Assembly: GCA_026770585.1 (NCBI GenBank)
Contig: MU647591.1
Location: forward strand, 30,474 to 56,938
Length of the DNA: 26,465 bases
Reading direction: 5' to 3'
Source: Baffinella frigidus
Lineage: Eukaryota > Cryptophyceae > Cryptomonadales > Baffinellaceae
Shown here: positions 17,316-25,200 of the stretch, piece by piece
Numbering within the stretch: position 1 is the stretch's first letter
How the letters are laid out: the number at the start of each line of letters is the position of its first letter
The notes under the pieces: generated by a model
The model's database searches: none
Seen by the model: the letters and a program-made list of their open reading frames with translations, nothing else
Told to the model about the DNA's origin: nothing
Translations under genes and position numbers: made by a program

Positions 17316-17432
17316 CAGGGGTGCCTTGCTCATAAGAAACTGCCTCCTCCTAGGACCCTACAGTAGGCCTATGCCTGGGGCCTTACGGTGGTCCTGGGGG
17401 GTGGGTAGTCTCTTATGAGCGAGGTACCCCTG
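17316..17432. mobile_element. MITE family C, copy 1
   Basis: Ends CAGGGGTGCCTTGCTCATAAG / CTTATGAGCGAGGTACCCCTG, flanked by TA on both sides, as expected of Tc1/mariner-type MITEs. The core CCTAGGACCCTACAGTAGGC is also palindromic. A 3' fragment precedes it at about 17228-17260. Confidence 0.85.
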
Positions 17433-17506
17433 TAAGGCGTCATTCGCGAACAACGACACGCACCGCCCTACGGTAGGGCTAGTCCTAGGAGCATAGGACC
17501 ACCCTA

Positions 17507-17636
17507 CAGGGGTGCCTCGCTCATAAGAAACGTGCATAAGAAACGTCCACCCCCCTAGGGTCCCCACATGGCCCTAGGCATAGGCCTCCTGTAGGGTCCT
17601 AGGGGGGTTTGGTTTCTTATGAGCGAGGTGCCCCTG
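17507..17636. mobile_element. MITE family C, copy 2
   Basis: CAGGGGTGCCTCGCTCATAAGAAACGTGCATAAGAAACGTCC: the left arm has a short internal duplication. TA on both flanks. Confidence 0.85.
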
Positions 17637-17668
17637 TAGGCACGGTGCATGTCCATTTTCGCGAGTAT

Positions 17669-17767
17669 CCCACAAGTGGCGAGTAGGCTCATACGCCCTA
17701 CCGTAGGGCCCTAGGACCTGCCTAGGACCTCTTTGCGGTCAAATTTGACCGCCTCGCCACTTAAGGG
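17669..17767. mobile_element. MITE family E, copy 1
   Basis: CCCACAAGTGGCGAGTAGGC ... CGCCACTTAAGGGG, with an inner GCGGTCAAATTTGACCGC palindrome and the family core GCCCTACCGTAGGGCCCTAGGACCTGCCTAGG. Related copies are at 18910-19008 and 24159-24256. Confidence 0.75.
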
Positions 17768-17849
17768 GTGTATACCCTGTAGACTAGGATGGGCCCGCCT
17801 CGGGACGGGGTCTGGGACGGGCCCGCCTCGGGGCAGGAGGCCCGCAGCG

Positions 17850-17912
17850 CGACGTTTAGCCCGGCTGGATTTGGGGTAAGACGTTTTAGCCCGGCTGGAT
17901 CCGGGGTGAGTA
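17850..17912 (+). repeat. Tandem copies of a donor-like edge
   Basis: CGTTTAGCCCGGCTGGATTTGGGGTAAG is followed at once by CGTTTTAGCCCGGCTGGATCCGGGGTGAG. Both end in good donor consensus (GTAAG, GTGAG). No gene could be recognised, but it looks like another duplicated exon end. Upstream (17786-17838) GGGACGGGCCCGCCTCGGG is also duplicated. Confidence 0.55.
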
Positions 17913-17954
17913 GAGTGATGTAAACGCACGGGGTACACGTGCGATAAGAGGGGA

Positions 17955-18192
17955 ATGGCTCAAACGTTTCGCCTGATAGATGATGAGGGGCAGGCGCACT
18001 GCAGACACGCCACGGGAATCTGCAGGGGTACCTCGCTCAGAAGAAACCGCCCCCCCCTAGGACCCTACAGTAGGCCTATGCCTAGGGCCCTATGGTGGTC
18101 CTATGGGGGGGGCAGTTTCTTAGGAGCGAGGTACCCCTGTAGCTTTGACTGAGCCGTGTTGTGTACCATCTCGCCTGCCGGAACCGAGTTGA
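17955..18192 (+). CDS. Possible two-exon ORF with a family C element as intron
   Basis: ATG at 17955 opens MAQTFRLIDDEGQAHCRHAT then GICR, up to a family C element. Splicing from GTACCTCGC (18028) to CCCTGTAG (18142) would join to ALTEPCCVPSRLPEPS and TGA at 18190-18192. No family recognised; the reading rests only on the open frame and the element's GT/AG. Confidence 0.2.
18023..18139. mobile_element. MITE family C, copy 3
   Basis: CAGGGGTACCTCGCTCAGAAG / CTTAGGAGCGAGGTACCCCTG. The right flank is TA, the left flank TG, so the TA duplication is imperfect. Confidence 0.85.
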
Positions 18193-18199
18193 TGCTCGC

Positions 18200-18440
18200 T
18201 GGCTTGGGGTTTAGGGTTCTTCGAGGGTTGAAGGTTGAGGGTTGAGGTTTTCGGGGTTAGGGGTTAGGGGTTAGGGGTTGGTGTTTAGGGTTTAGGGTTG
18301 AAGGTTCAGGGGTTAGGGTTCAGGGTTTCGAGTGTAGGGTGTAGGGTGTAGGGTGCAGGGTGTAGGGTGTAGGGTGAAGGGTGAAGGGTGTAGGGTGTAG
18401 GGTGTAGGGTTTACCGTTCACGGTTTAGGGTTGGGGGTTC
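18200..18440 (-). repeat. Reversed (G-rich) telomere-like tract
   Basis: GGGTTTAGG, GGGGTTA and GGTGTAGGG units. The orientation is opposite to the EML introns, as expected for an intron of a minus-strand gene, but no flanking exon could be confirmed. Confidence 0.7.
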
Positions 18441-18464
18441 CTCGGATGGCAACCAACATGGGTA

Positions 18465-18580
18465 CAGGGGTACCTCGCTCATAAGAAACCGCCTCCTCCT
18501 AAGACCCTACAGTAGGACATGCCTAGGGCCCTATGGTGGTCCTAGGGGGGTGGGCGTTTCTTATGAGCGAGGTACCCCTG
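18465..18580. mobile_element. MITE family C, copy 4
   Basis: Full-length CAGGGGTACCTCGCTCATAAG / inverse with perfect TA flanks. Confidence 0.88.
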
Positions 18581-18782
18581 TAGCATGCCCCCTTATGAGG
18601 AGGCTGTGTTTGATGAGGAGCTACACGCCCCAAAGGGAATGCAAAGACTTCGGGTGTGTGTATTAGCAATGGTCTATCTGGAAACAGGAGAGACTTTCGA
18701 TTTAGGGTTTAGGGTGTTCTAGGGTGTTTGGACTCTCTCCGCCCCGCCCCCACTTCACACTTTCAACAATCTTTACTCTTTT

Positions 18783-19070
18783 ATGACGGACACCGGAACT
18801 TGTTCTGTAGAAAGACTATGCTTCCTTCCGGATCACATCAAGCCCCCCAGTACAGAGGATCGCGGCAGAAACCGGCTAAAAGGTATCCTCATCGGGCATG
18901 TGAAGGTATCCCTTAAGTGGCCAGGCAGTCAGATTTTGACGGGCAAGAGGTCCTAGGCAGGTCCTAGGGCCCTACGGTGGGGCGTATGAGCCTACTGGCC
19001 ACTTAAGGTATACGACATCGTGCCTCAGTCTTCTGGACAGGGGTCGCCTTCTCCGTGCGGACTACTCTAG
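18783..19070 (+). CDS. Small two-exon gene, unknown product
   Basis: ATG at 18783. Exon 1 (18783-18905, 41 codons) reads MTDTGTCSVERLCFLPDHIK then PPSTEDRGRNRLKGILIGHVK. Exon 2 (19008-19070) reads VYDIVPQSSGQGSPSPCGLL then TAG. The 102-base intron consists almost wholly of a family E palindrome; AAG/GTATCC and CTTAAG/GTATAC give canonical GT-AG and a phase-0 join. A partial copy of exon 1 (24476-24536) supports it being a real sequence unit. The frame may continue upstream; no family recognised. The stop lies a few bases from the stop of the convergent minus-strand gene. Confidence 0.45.
18910..19008. mobile_element. MITE family E, copy 2, acting as an intron
   Basis: CCCTTAAGTGGCC ... GGCCACTTAAGG. 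GTAT precedes the left end and GTATAC follows the right end, so the flanking duplication provides donor GT while the arm end TTAAG provides acceptor AG. Confidence 0.75.
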
Positions 19071-19704
19071 AGCTGCTTGAATCTCCTTGAAGAGCTGCAG
19101 CATCTCCTTCCATGCTCCACCTGCGCACACGCGCGACGCAGCGCGTCAGCAAAGCAGAACATGCGACCCTGCTCGCACGCGGATCGCTCACTGCTCGTGT
19201 CAGCACCCACCGGAGGTGCTCAGTAGAGAGGGAGGTGTTGCTCCGATGCAGGCGCACAGGCACGGACAACGCTTTTCGAGACCTCCACCTGCTCCTCGAG
19301 GTTCTCGAGGCGCTGCTTCTGCTTCGCGATGTCTTGCTCCTGCTCGCCGCACTTGCGCAGCACGTCTTGCACCTGGACCAGGCCCTGCAACCTGCGGAGA
19401 GAGGGACATCAGTCAGCCTCATACGAGTGCAGCAGCGGTCAAGAGGGTTGACGGTGCGGTGGCACTGCTGAAGGATTCAGACACACCCCACGAACGCCTG
19501 GGTGTAGCTGCTCTCACGTTGCAGAAAGTTCCGCCCTGCGACGTGCGTGCAGCCACACCCGACATTCTCCATTCTGAATGTGATGATCCTTCGCAAAGAG
19601 TGTCCTTGTCCAAGGAGATCCCGACTGTCCAAAATTTCGATAGATTTGACCATCAATGTCAGCAACGTCTTATCCAGGTAACCGCGGCGATTTAGGGAGT
19701 CCAT
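19062..19704 (-). CDS. Coiled-coil protein, dynactin subunit 3-like C-terminus (tentative)
   Basis: Minus-strand gene. Last exon 19120-19062: GAWKEMLQLFKEIQAALE then TAG. Preceding exon 19391-19264: LQGLVQVQDVLRKCGEQEQD, IAKQKQRLENLEEQVE, VSKSVV, a clear heptad coiled coil. Its acceptor is preceded by a pyrimidine tract (CCCTCTCTCCGCAG) and its donor is C/GTGCCTG; phases join (1 then 2). Upstream, an open frame from ATG 19704 to donor GG/GTGTGT at 19486 (MDSLNRRGYLDKTLLTLMVK...SSYTQAFVG) joins in phase, but may include a further intron or be wrong. The order RLQ.L.Q ... LE ... SK..V...W.E.L...... resembles the end of dynactin p24 (DCTN3), which stabilises the dynactin shoulder. The family is a guess by eye. 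Confidence 0.45.
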
Positions 19705-20029
19705 CTAAATTCAAACCCAAATATTTTAAGAAAGTCTCTTCAAACGTGAACGGTTTTGAAAGAGATGCGACCTTTGCTGACCGCGTCGTTCAACAAATCC
19801 ACGCAAGTCAACTGAAGGATCCATAAGCTCCATAAGCTCCACCGAGTGCATCCGAAAGAACGAGGGAGCATTCGTTTGGCATCGGGAGAGGTTGGGAGGC
19901 TCGACGAGGGAGACACGTGCCGCGAAAAGCGTCGACGGGGAGCATCGAGGTGGGCTGTAGCGGGGGGCGAGGCAGCACAGAAAACGAGGGTTCGTTTCTG
20001 ACCCGTCGGAGCTCTCTTGAGCAGTCTCG

Positions 20030-20581
20030 ATGGGGGGCTGCTGTACATCTATGAAGGAGGCAGAGCTCGCACATGCCCACGACTTCGCCCTGGCGGTCAG
20101 CATGCTCCCCTTTCCTGCCCACGCACTTTCGTCCTCTCCTTTTCAACGCCAACTTCTCCACTTGGTTGCGCAGGTGAAGAAGAAGCACGCGGAGGATGAG
20201 TTGCTGCGGATCAAGAACGCGCACGATAAGGGGATGGGACTGGTACTCCCGTCCCTGGCGATCCGCGCCCAGAGTTCACAAACGCTTCATTGGGTCTATT
20301 GAAGCTTCAAGGATCAGACTGAACCAACCAACCCGAACACTCCTAAAACCCACTCAGCTGATGCGTCGGACTGGGTCTGCTAGGTGTAGAGCTCGCGGTC
20401 TCTTCTCCGCTCTCCTCCTCGCAGGGAAAAACTCGGCACTCGCACGTTGCTCCGCTCGCGTAGCAACGCTCTGCTCTCAACCTCTCGACGCCGACCATCG
20501 CAGGAGGCTCAGGTGCAACGCATCAAAGAGGAAGCACACGGCAAGCAGTTGGAAACGTCGACGGGCACGCGCTCAGCCCAG
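20030..20581 (+). CDS. Lipid-anchored (MGGCCTS) helical protein, 5' exons
   Basis: ATG at 20030. Exon 1 (20030-20095) MGGCCTSMKEAELAHAHDFA then LA, donor GCG/GTCAGC. Exon 2 (20174-20242), acceptor TTGCGCAG, VKKKHAEDELLRIKNAHDKG then MGL, donor CTG/GTACTC. Exon 3 (20504-20581), acceptor ATCGCAG, EAQVQRIKEEAHGKQLETST then GTRSAQ, donor CAG/GTTCC. All phase 0. Gly2 with Thr6 fits N-myristoylation and Cys4/Cys5 fits palmitoylation; the rest is charged amphipathic helix. The 3' end was not found; downstream exons at 21256-23493 may belong. Head-to-head with the minus-strand gene, about 325 bases apart. Confidence 0.55.
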
Positions 20582-20629
20582 GTTCCACGAGAGTCTCCCC
20601 TTCTCTCTCAGAGGGAGGGGCGCTGGCCC

Positions 20630-20631
20630 TC

Positions 20632-20664
<33 letters not shown>

Positions 20665-20665
20665 C
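20630..20665 (+). repeat. CT microsatellite
   Basis: (CTCTCTCTTT)n run inside the probable intron after exon 3 of the MGGCC gene; a matching GGAGGGAGGGG/CCTCTC context lies on both sides. Confidence 0.9.
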
Positions 20666-21011
20666 GGAGGGAGGGGGTCGCGTGGGCACAATTCCCAAGT
20701 TGGATTTAAGCCGTATGGCATCTAATGCGAAATCAGATTCGATTTAAAACACCGCGTGTTGCCATCTTCAGAGTGTACTTCGCTACCTTCGCCTCGACAT
20801 AGCTTTGCCATAGCACAAAATCCACCCTCGGATAGCCAAACGGTGATTCAGATTGGATATTTTCCGCATGGGATCTGTTCTTCTGAAACCCAGCTCGGCC
20901 TTATCATCGCCAACTGGTGCTAAGTTTACAAAAGCCACGAACCAACCCGTACCAAACAGCGGGCTACGTAGGGATTTTCGGCCCGATTCTGACCGAGTAA
21001 CACCAGACGTA

Positions 21012-21234
21012 TCGTAGAAATGGACTCCGCGCGGAATCAAGGTCAGGTCAGGAAATCAGGAAATTTGATTAAAAATCGTCGAAAATGAACTTTTGTGCAA
21101 TCTTAGGCATGAGCAAGATACCCAAAACAGAATTAACCACCCGTAACATAGCACAAAACGTGATCGTTTTTTCGAGCTCCTGACCTCCTTACCTCACGTT
21201 CTAAAATTCCGCACGGAGCCCATTTCTACAATAG
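21012..21234. mobile_element. MITE family B, copy 2
   Basis: TAGAAATGGACTCCGCGCGGAATC AAGGTCAGGTCAGGAAATC ... ATTCCGCACGGAGCCCATTTCTACAATAG. The core retains TATCTTAGGCAT-like (CAATCTTAGGCATG). It is preceded by a family A scrap at 20957-20993. Confidence 0.82.
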
Positions 21235-21255
21235 GCTTCACTTCCCTCCTTTCAG

Positions 21256-21512
21256 TGCGTTGCCGTATGAGCATGGATTGTCGCTCACCGGTCCGTGGGA
21301 GCTCATCCGGGAACATGTTTAATCTAGAAGAAAATGGCCTTTCAAACAGGATTCTGGCCCTAATTAAATTTACCTAGGGCCCTAATAAACCTTCGTCCAA
21401 TTCCTATGCACGAATAGGGATTCATTTTCTTTTAAATTAAACATGTCCCCGGATTAGAGCAGGTTGCTGCGGGTGCTGCCACCAGCCGCCCGAAGTTGAC
21501 CAGATCGGGATG
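21256..21512 (+). CDS. Candidate exon(s) of an unknown + strand gene
   Basis: A strong acceptor (CCCTCCTTTCAG ending at 21255) is followed by one base and ALPYEHGLSLTGPWELIREH. An inverted-repeat element (about 21315-21450, arms ACATGTTTAAT..GAAAATG and inverse) follows directly. After it, GAGCAG then VAAGAATSRPKLTRSG and TGA would continue in phase if GTTTAATC...GAGCAG were spliced out. No family recognised; the end may be spurious. Confidence 0.3.
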
Positions 21513-22028
21513 ATCACCCTGTAGTAAATTTCACAGGAGGTACACTCTCAGAGAGTACCTCTGGGGGGGAAACATAGTCATCGCTGGTACACTTCCCACA
21601 AACCCTCACGGGCTGAGCAAAGCAAATCGACGGTTTTCGGTTTTCGATTTCAAGGCAAAATGGCTCCACGGACGCCGGAATCCGGCGGCCTCCAAGGGAA
21701 ATACGTGTCCTCAAATTCGACGATTTGCTCAGGCTGTGAGGGCTGGTGGTGACTGTGGTCAGGTGGCATGCTCGTATGAGCGGCCGACACGGGGTACAGT
21801 AAGTGGCACAATGCGTAGCATGTGCGGCGCTGACGCTGGTTGTTTGGCAATAAAAGCATCCATCTCTCAGGTGGCTGGGGCTGAGGAACGGGTAGCGTCG
21901 GATGCCACGACAATCAGCACCTGCTCCGAGCGGTCGCAACGGTCATCCACCAAACTCTTTTAGTCAACTCACCTAAAATTTACCACAGCGAAATTTACGG
22001 GGCAGGCACGCCCCCCCCCCCCACCGTA

Positions 22029-22278
22029 CTTCTTCTTCTTCTTCTTCTTCCCAACCGTTGCGCCGGCTCGGAGCTGGTGCTGATTGTCTTGGCATTCGAC
22101 GCTATCCGTTCTTCTTCTTCTTCTTCTTCTGCTTCCGCGTCTTCTTCGTCTTCGTCTTCGTTTTCTTCTTCGTCTTCTTCGTCTTCTTCTTCGTCGTCTT
22201 CGTCTTCTTCTTCGTCGTCTGTTTCTTCTTCTTCGTCTTCGTCTTCTTCTGCTTCGTTGTCCTCGTCTTCTTCTTTTG
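22029..22278 (+). repeat. TTC/GTCTTC trinucleotide microsatellite
   Basis: Pure (TTC)7 at 22029-22050, then about 170 bases of TTC/GTC triplets. Frames across it give poly-Ser, poly-Phe or poly-Lys runs; not treated as genes. A C12 run precedes it at about 22010. Confidence 0.95.
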
Positions 22279-22434
22279 CTTTATCACCCTCAGAAAGGAC
22301 CTGGAGAGGCCCCTCACCCTTTAAGGGACCAGCTACTCACCCAATACCGCTACTCAAGTAAATCCATCTAGTGGTTCCGCGTAGTTATCTTGGGAATCAA
22401 TAAAACCTAACGTTCCTGAAGGTCTCTCTCTCAG

Positions 22435-22478
22435 ACGGCAAGTTCGTGGCGGGTGTTGGGCTGGCAAACCCACGCCAG
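22435..22478 (+). CDS. Candidate exon GKFVAGVGLANPRQ
   Basis: Acceptor GTCTCTCTCTCAG ending at 22434, two bases then GKFVAGVGLANPRQ, donor CAG/GTCATT. The pattern (D)GKFVA is typical of a WD40 strand, but this is too short to assign. Confidence 0.4.
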
Positions 22479-22683
22479 GTCATTTGTCAGAATTTCAGTT
22501 AGAAGACTTTTTAAAAAGAATAAACCGTCACATATCGCCGGGTCAGTACGTACCATTTAGAACCAATAAACGAACCGCTGCGTCCTGAAATTATCATTAA
22601 CGACCTGCCGTGGCCCTAAACCCTACCTCCTAAATCCTGAACCCGAAAACCGAAACCCTCGAACGCAGGACCAACGTCGCAGG

Positions 22684-22723
22684 CGAAGAGCTTTCTACCC
22701 CACACCAGGCTGTTCAGGTCCTC
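22684..22723 (-). pseudogene. Inverted echo of the 23201 exon
   Basis: On the minus strand it reads EDLNSLVWGRKL, with two synonymous differences (CTG/TTG, GGT/GGC) from the + strand exon at 23201. It is the only echo seen in opposite orientation, about 480 bases away. Confidence 0.7.
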
Positions 22724-22724
22724 A

Positions 22725-22900
22725 ATTTAAAACCCGAAGAGCTGTACAAGTGATCGTTGTGTAGTAACTTTCATATGTTTGGTCACGCTTTCCGTGTAGC
22801 CACGTGACCCACTCCATACAAAACGCATACAATCGACATTTAGAAAGGGTGCTTTAGTGGCCTCGCAAAAACACTTCAACGGGTCGCGCAACACCGCCGG
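22725..22900. repeat. GGTCACG-hairpin element
   Basis: GTGTAGTAACTTTCATATGTTTGGTCACGCTTTCCGTGTAGCCACGTGACC: the same words as the centre of family J copy 1 in inverse orientation (GCAGCCACGTGACCAAACATATGG). Confidence 0.65.
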
Positions 22901-22959
22901 CTGGTCCCGCACCTCCCCCCTATAAAAAAAAGGACTGGACTCTTGTAAGGTGGCCTGCC

Positions 22960-23195
22960 GTGTTTAGGGTTTGGGGGTGAGGGGGCAGGTGTTAGGGGTT
23001 GGGGGTGAGGGTTCAGGGGTTTGGGGTTAGGGGATATGGGTTAGGGGTTAGGGGTTAGGGGGAAACACTCAACCCTAACCCCTATAACCCCTAACCCCTA
23101 ACCCCTAACCCCTAACCCCTAACCCCTAACCCCTAACCCCTAACCCCTAACCCCTAACCCCAAACCCCTAACCCCTAACCCCTAACCCCTAACAC
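22960..23195 (+). repeat. Telomere-like array with an orientation switch
   Basis: GGGGTTA units to about 23062, then GGAAACACTC, then CCCCTAA units to 23195: a head-to-head pair of octamer/heptamer arrays able to fold into a long hairpin. Confidence 0.85.
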
Positions 23196-23200
23196 CTGAG

Positions 23201-23266
23201 GACCTGAACAGCTTGGTGTGGGGCAGAAAGCTCGTGAAGGCGCACCGTGGAGAGGCGCTCGTTGCC
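23201..23266 (+). CDS. Candidate exon DLNSLVWGRKLVKAHRGEALVA
   Basis: Acceptor CTGAG ending at 23200 (or CAG at 23211). 22 codons in phase 0, donor GCC/GTCCTC. Joins in phase after the 22435 exon. A conserved inverted copy supports coding. Product unknown. Confidence 0.4.
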
Positions 23267-23454
23267 GTCCTCAATCCCTAAACCCTAAGCCCTCAACCCC
23301 TGAAAACCTAAACCCTAAACCCTAAACCCCTAAAAACCTAAAACCCTAAACCCTTGCCAGCGTTCCCGCATGCGGCGCCGAAACCTTAAACCCTAAGCCC
23401 TAAACCCTAAACCCTAAACCCTAAACCCTGAACCCCTAAACCTTCAAGCCACAG

Positions 23455-23493
23455 GCGACAGGAGTGACAGTCGGGGCAGGGAGGAAAGCGTAC
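23455..23493 (+). CDS. Candidate exon ATGVTVGAGRKAY
   Basis: Acceptor GCCACAG ending at 23454, phase 0, possible donor TAC/GTCAGA. Composition matches the preceding candidate exons; weak on its own. Confidence 0.3.
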
Positions 23494-23507
23494 GTCAGAG
23501 GAGGACA

Positions 23508-23848
23508 CATCACCTCCACCAAACCTCACGGTCAGAACAAATTGACGTTTTTATTTTTTGAGCCATTTTCTTCAGACTGAGGTTCGAACTCGCATCACCT
23601 CCACCAAACCTCACGGTCAGACCAAATTGACATTTTTATTTTTGAGCCATTTTCTTCAGACTGAGGTTCGAACTCGCATCACCTCCACCAAACCTCACGG
23701 TCAGACCAAATCGACTCTTTTTGATTTTGGAGCCATTTTCTTCAGACAGAGGTTCGAACTCGCATCCCCTCCATCAAACCTCACGGTCAGACCAAATCGA
23801 CAATGATGAGATTCTTTTGAGCCATTTTCTTCAGACAGAGGTTCGAAT
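23508..23848 (+). repeat. Four tandem copies of an ~85-base unit (family K arm)
   Basis: Units start at 23508, 23593, 23677 and 23763 (CATCACCTCCACCAAACCTC). Each runs through CACGGTCAGACCAAATCGAC and GAGCCATTTTCTTCAGACTGAGGTTCGAACTCG. The single inverse arm GTCGATTTGGTCCGGCCGTGAGGGTTGGTGA lies at about 23954-23984, so one terminal arm of an element has been tandemly amplified. Confidence 0.88.
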
Positions 23849-24158
23849 TCGAAACAAAAACGATTTTTAAAAACGATTAAAGGATGAACGTCCCATCTCG
23901 GTACGAAGGTCAAGTTTTGGGAGTTTCAAAACAATGCTCAAAAGGTCGAAAATCGTCGATTTGGTCCGGCCGTGAGGGTTGGTGACAGTGAGAGCAGGCA
24001 TGCCAAGCCTGCCGAGAGAGAGCCAAAAGGCAAGCAAACGCCCCTCTCCAAGAGAGATTGGTAATTTATTGCCAAACAACCTGCACACGCCTTGAGCATT
24101 GTGCTACATGCTGTACCCCGTGTCGACCGCTCTTACGAGCGTTTCACAGATGAATTAT

Positions 24159-24256
24159 CCCTTAAGTGGCGGACGGGCGATTAATCGGCCTAAGTCGCCC
24201 TAGGCAGGTCCTAGGGCCCTACCGTAGGGCGTATGCACCTACTCGCCACTTAAGGG
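24159..24256. mobile_element. MITE family E, copy 3
   Basis: CCCTTAAGTGGCGGACGGGCGATTAATCGG ... GCCACTTAAGGG with AT on each side; the same core CCTAGGCAGGTCCTAGGGCCCTACCGTAGGGCGTATG as copy 2. Confidence 0.85.
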
Positions 24257-24299
24257 ATATCTCCACCTCCTACGTAAACCCTCACCCCTAAACTCCTAA

Positions 24300-24390
24300 C
24301 CCCAACCCCTAAACCCTAAACCCTAAACCCTAAACCCTAAACCCTAAACCCTAAATTCCTCACCCCAACCCCTCAACCCTAAACCTCCTC
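24300..24390 (+). repeat. CCCTAAA array
   Basis: Pure telomere-like heptamers (about 24310-24352) between the family E element and the partial copy of the 18783 gene. Confidence 0.9.
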
Positions 24391-24475
24391 CCCCAGCGGG
24401 CGGCCCACACGATTCGCGGAAGACAGACTCCGGAGATCCGTTAGGTCCGTTAGGTTCTTCGAGCTCCCAACATAG

Positions 24476-24536
24476 GCGGACACCGGAACTTGTTCTGTAG
24501 AAAGGGCATGCTTCCTTTCGGATCACATCAAGCCGA
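24476..24536 (+). pseudogene. Partial copy of the 18783 gene's first exon
   Basis: GCGGACACCGGAACTTGTTC onward reads ADTGTCSVERACFLSDHIKP: two residue changes and one synonymous change against 18786-18842. The ATG is replaced (ATAGGC). It runs on into CGAGAAGACCTCGG. Confidence 0.8.
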
Positions 24537-24569
24537 GAAGACCTCGGGGCTTGGGGCCGGATAGTGCAC

Positions 24570-24728
24570 CACACAGAGGGCTACGAAGGGATTTTGAATA
24601 ACCCTTGAGCGATGAGACCTGGGACCCTACGGTAGGCAACCCGTAGGGACATAAGGGGGTTCCTACGGATAAGGTAACGGAAACTCGGGCTCTCAGCGCC
24701 CGAAAATCCCTTCGTAGCCCGCTGTGTA
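24570..24728. mobile_element. MITE family A, copy 5 (full length)
   Basis: ACACAGAGGGCTACGAAGGGATTTTGAATAACCC ... CGAAAATCCCTTCGTAGCCCGCTGTGT. The middle is highly similar to copy 4. Confidence 0.88.
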
Positions 24729-24970
24729 GGAGGTGGTGACAGAATCCATCCGGGGAAAGCTCGTAAGAGCGGCCGATACGGGGTACAGTAAGTAGCACAG
24801 TGTGTAAGGCATGTGCGGCGCTGATGCTGGTTGTTTGGCAATAAATTACCAATTTTTCTTCGCGCATAGCGTGACCCACTCGATGCTAGAAGTGTGACTA
24901 TTTTAAAACAGGATTTGTTTTACCACTGAGGGGGGAAAACGAAGTGTGTAGTAATTTCCACACAAACAGG

Positions 24971-25008
24971 GGTCACGTAGCTCAAGGAATTCCTTGAGCT
25001 ACGTGACC
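24971..25008. repeat. Perfect 38-base palindrome
   Basis: GGTCACGTAGCTCAAGGAA followed by its exact reverse complement. It belongs to the GGTCACG hairpin group and is flanked by GTGTAGTAATTTCC and GCCCGTGACTGGTACTAAATTT. Confidence 0.95.
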
Positions 25009-25074
25009 AAGCCTGCCCGTGACTGGTACTAAATTTAACAACCACGCATTCAAAACGCTCCCTGTTCCAGCCTC

Positions 25075-25200
25075 AAGTGGAAGGGCTCAAATTCCGAAAG
25101 GGCCCACGTTCCGAAACGGCTCAAATCCCAAAATGGCTCAAACCAAAGGGCTCACACCAAATGGCTCAAACGAAATGGCTCAAACCACAGGGCTCTTTCA
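25075..25200 (+). repeat. AATGGCTCAAACC minisatellite
   Basis: About nine degenerate units of (A)AATGGCTCAAACCAAA/GGGCTCA. In inverse it resembles the GGATCCATT units near exon 10. No gene. Confidence 0.75.

Noticed and set aside
19087-19695. 202-residue + strand frame
   Set aside because: It overlaps the minus-strand coiled-coil exons, whose heptads, pyrimidine-rich acceptor and phase agreement are stronger. The 3' part (KEIPTVQNFDRFDHQCQQRL then a GTAACC donor) looked coding-like but could not be extended either way.
22058-22371. Poly-Ser, poly-Phe/Val or poly-Lys proteins
   Set aside because: Triplet microsatellite (TTC/GTC) read in different frames.
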